Assembly (NCBI GenBank): GCA_003135255.1
Contig: PLAX01000027.1
Span: 509-6,621 of the forward strand
From: Candidatus Dormiibacterota bacterium
GTDB taxonomy: Bacteria; Chloroflexota; Dormibacteria; Aeolococcales; Aeolococcaceae
Reading direction: 5' to 3'
Length of the DNA: 6,113 nucleotides
Shown here piece after piece: positions 5,678-6,113 of the stretch. Under the pieces are notes generated by a model. It was not told the origin of the DNA. It saw only the letters and a list, made by a program, of their open reading frames with translations, and ran no database searches. How positions within the stretch are numbered: the first letter of the stretch is position 1; every line of letters starts with the position of its first letter. The translations under genes were made by a program, and so were the position numbers.

Positions 5678-5908
5678 ATGCCCGCCCGCGACGAGGTCCC
5701 CCCGATCTCCCCCGCCACCGCCGGACCGATCCCCGCGTGGGGGATGGGTGACGACCGGAGCGGCGCCGTCCCCGTTGACGGGCGGCCTCGTGGCGGCGGG
5801 GCGCCCCGTCCGGTCGGCTTCTCCGTCTCCGGGCTCGATGCCGCCATCCTGGTGGCCGTCCTCCTGATCTGGACCGGGCTTTCCGTCTTCTTCTTCGCGC
5901 AGCGCTGA
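5678..5908 (+). CDS. Small single-TM (tail-anchored-like) protein of unknown function
   Basis: A 76-residue protein I do not recognise. The first 45 residues are Pro/Gly/Asp/Arg-rich and probably disordered (IPAWGMGDDRSG at 18-29, RPRGGGAPRP at 36-45). A single hydrophobic helix follows (about 53-74: LDAAILVAVLLIWTGLSVFF), and only AQR remains after it. This is a tail-anchored layout; the Arg cluster before the helix favours a cytosolic N-terminus. The start ATG 5678 has AGAGG 4 nt upstream and a good -10 further up; an in-frame ATG at 5615 lies upstream of that -10 and is unlikely. The gene ends 9 nt before the gltX GTG, in the same reading frame, so the two are probably cotranscribed and coupled. 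That it is a real gene is inferred from ribosome binding site, promoter and hydrophobic segment. Confidence 0.65.
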   Translation: MPARDEVPPISPATAGPIPAWGMGDDRSGAVPVDGRPRGGGAPRPVGFSVSGLDAAILVAVLLIWTGLSVFFFAQR

Positions 5909-5917
5909 GCCCGTCCG

Positions 5918-6113
5918 GTGGCGCCCATCCGAACCCGGTTCGCCCCCTCGCCCACCGGATTCCTTCACCTCGGCAACATCCGCACCGCCCTCTTCGCCTG
6001 GCTGGCCGCACGCTCGACGGGCGGCAGCTTCGTGCTCCGCATCGAGGACACCGACCAGGGGCGGTACGTTCCCGAGAGCGAGGCCGCCATTCTGGAGACG
6101 CTCAACTGGCTGG
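5918..6113 (+). CDS. gltX: Glutamyl-tRNA synthetase, N-terminal part (3' end outside window)
   Basis: Only the first 65 codons are present. They hold the start of the class I catalytic Rossmann fold: RFAPSPTGFLHLGNIRTALF (residues 6-25), with HLGN as the 'HIGH' ATP-binding motif, and FVLRIEDTDQGRYVPES (38-54), the classic GluRS LRIEDTD block. The enzyme charges tRNA-Glu in the cytosol, for translation and for the C5 route to tetrapyrroles; a non-discriminating form could also charge tRNA-Gln, which this fragment cannot decide. GTG 5918 is chosen because the conserved sequence begins 3-4 residues later and the nearest in-frame upstream codon is the TGA of the small protein. There is no obvious Shine-Dalgarno, so translation is probably coupled to that gene. 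The DTDQ.RYVPES wording resembles Chloroflexota-type enzymes from memory only. Confidence 0.96.
   Translation, partial: MAPIRTRFAPSPTGFLHLGNIRTALFAWLAARSTGGSFVLRIEDTDQGRYVPESEAAILETLNWL

Overview
The window is strongly GC-rich bacterial chromosome with tightly packed genes. It fits a high-GC lineage such as Chloroflexota, Candidatus Dormibacterota or Actinomycetota. This is an inference from three things: the GluRS N-terminus, an HhH-GPD family that is best known from Actinomycetota, and start codons that sit directly behind TANNNT boxes, as in leaderless transcription. A rank below phylum cannot be read from the sequence. I see no insertion sequence, CRISPR array, phage gene or stretch over 300 bases without a gene.

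Layout from left to right: (1) a large GT-C membrane glycosyltransferase on the minus strand (1-1460), cut by the left edge; (2) a 176-bp divergent intergenic region holding two candidate promoters and a perfect 7-bp inverted repeat; (3) a plus-strand two-gene operon, an HhH-GPD fold protein (1637-2320) overlapping by 4 bp a metallo-beta-lactamase-fold hydrolase (2317-2982); (4) a minus-strand tRNA-Glu(UUC) gene (2999-3070), convergent with that operon; (5) a minus-strand PIG-V/Gpi18-like mannosyltransferase (3117-4286), divergent across 80 bp from (6) a plus-strand GT87/DUF2029 glycosyltransferase (4367-5593); (7) a small single-TM protein (5678-5908) that probably shares a transcript with (8) the start of gltX, glutamyl-tRNA synthetase (5918 to the right edge).

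Two themes run through the window. The first is envelope glycosylation: three integral-membrane glycosyltransferases of three different GT-C families, all expected to use polyprenyl-phosphate sugars on the outer face of the membrane, are scattered in separate transcription units. The second is glutamyl-tRNA supply: a tRNA-Glu gene and its synthetase lie about 3 kb apart. The HhH-GPD/metallohydrolase pair is the least explained unit. The first protein has the helix-hairpin-helix but appears to lack the usual glycosylase catalytic residues and the Fe-S cluster. No complete novel system is evident. The best leads are that operon, the small membrane protein in the same reading frame as gltX, and the dyad operator candidate.
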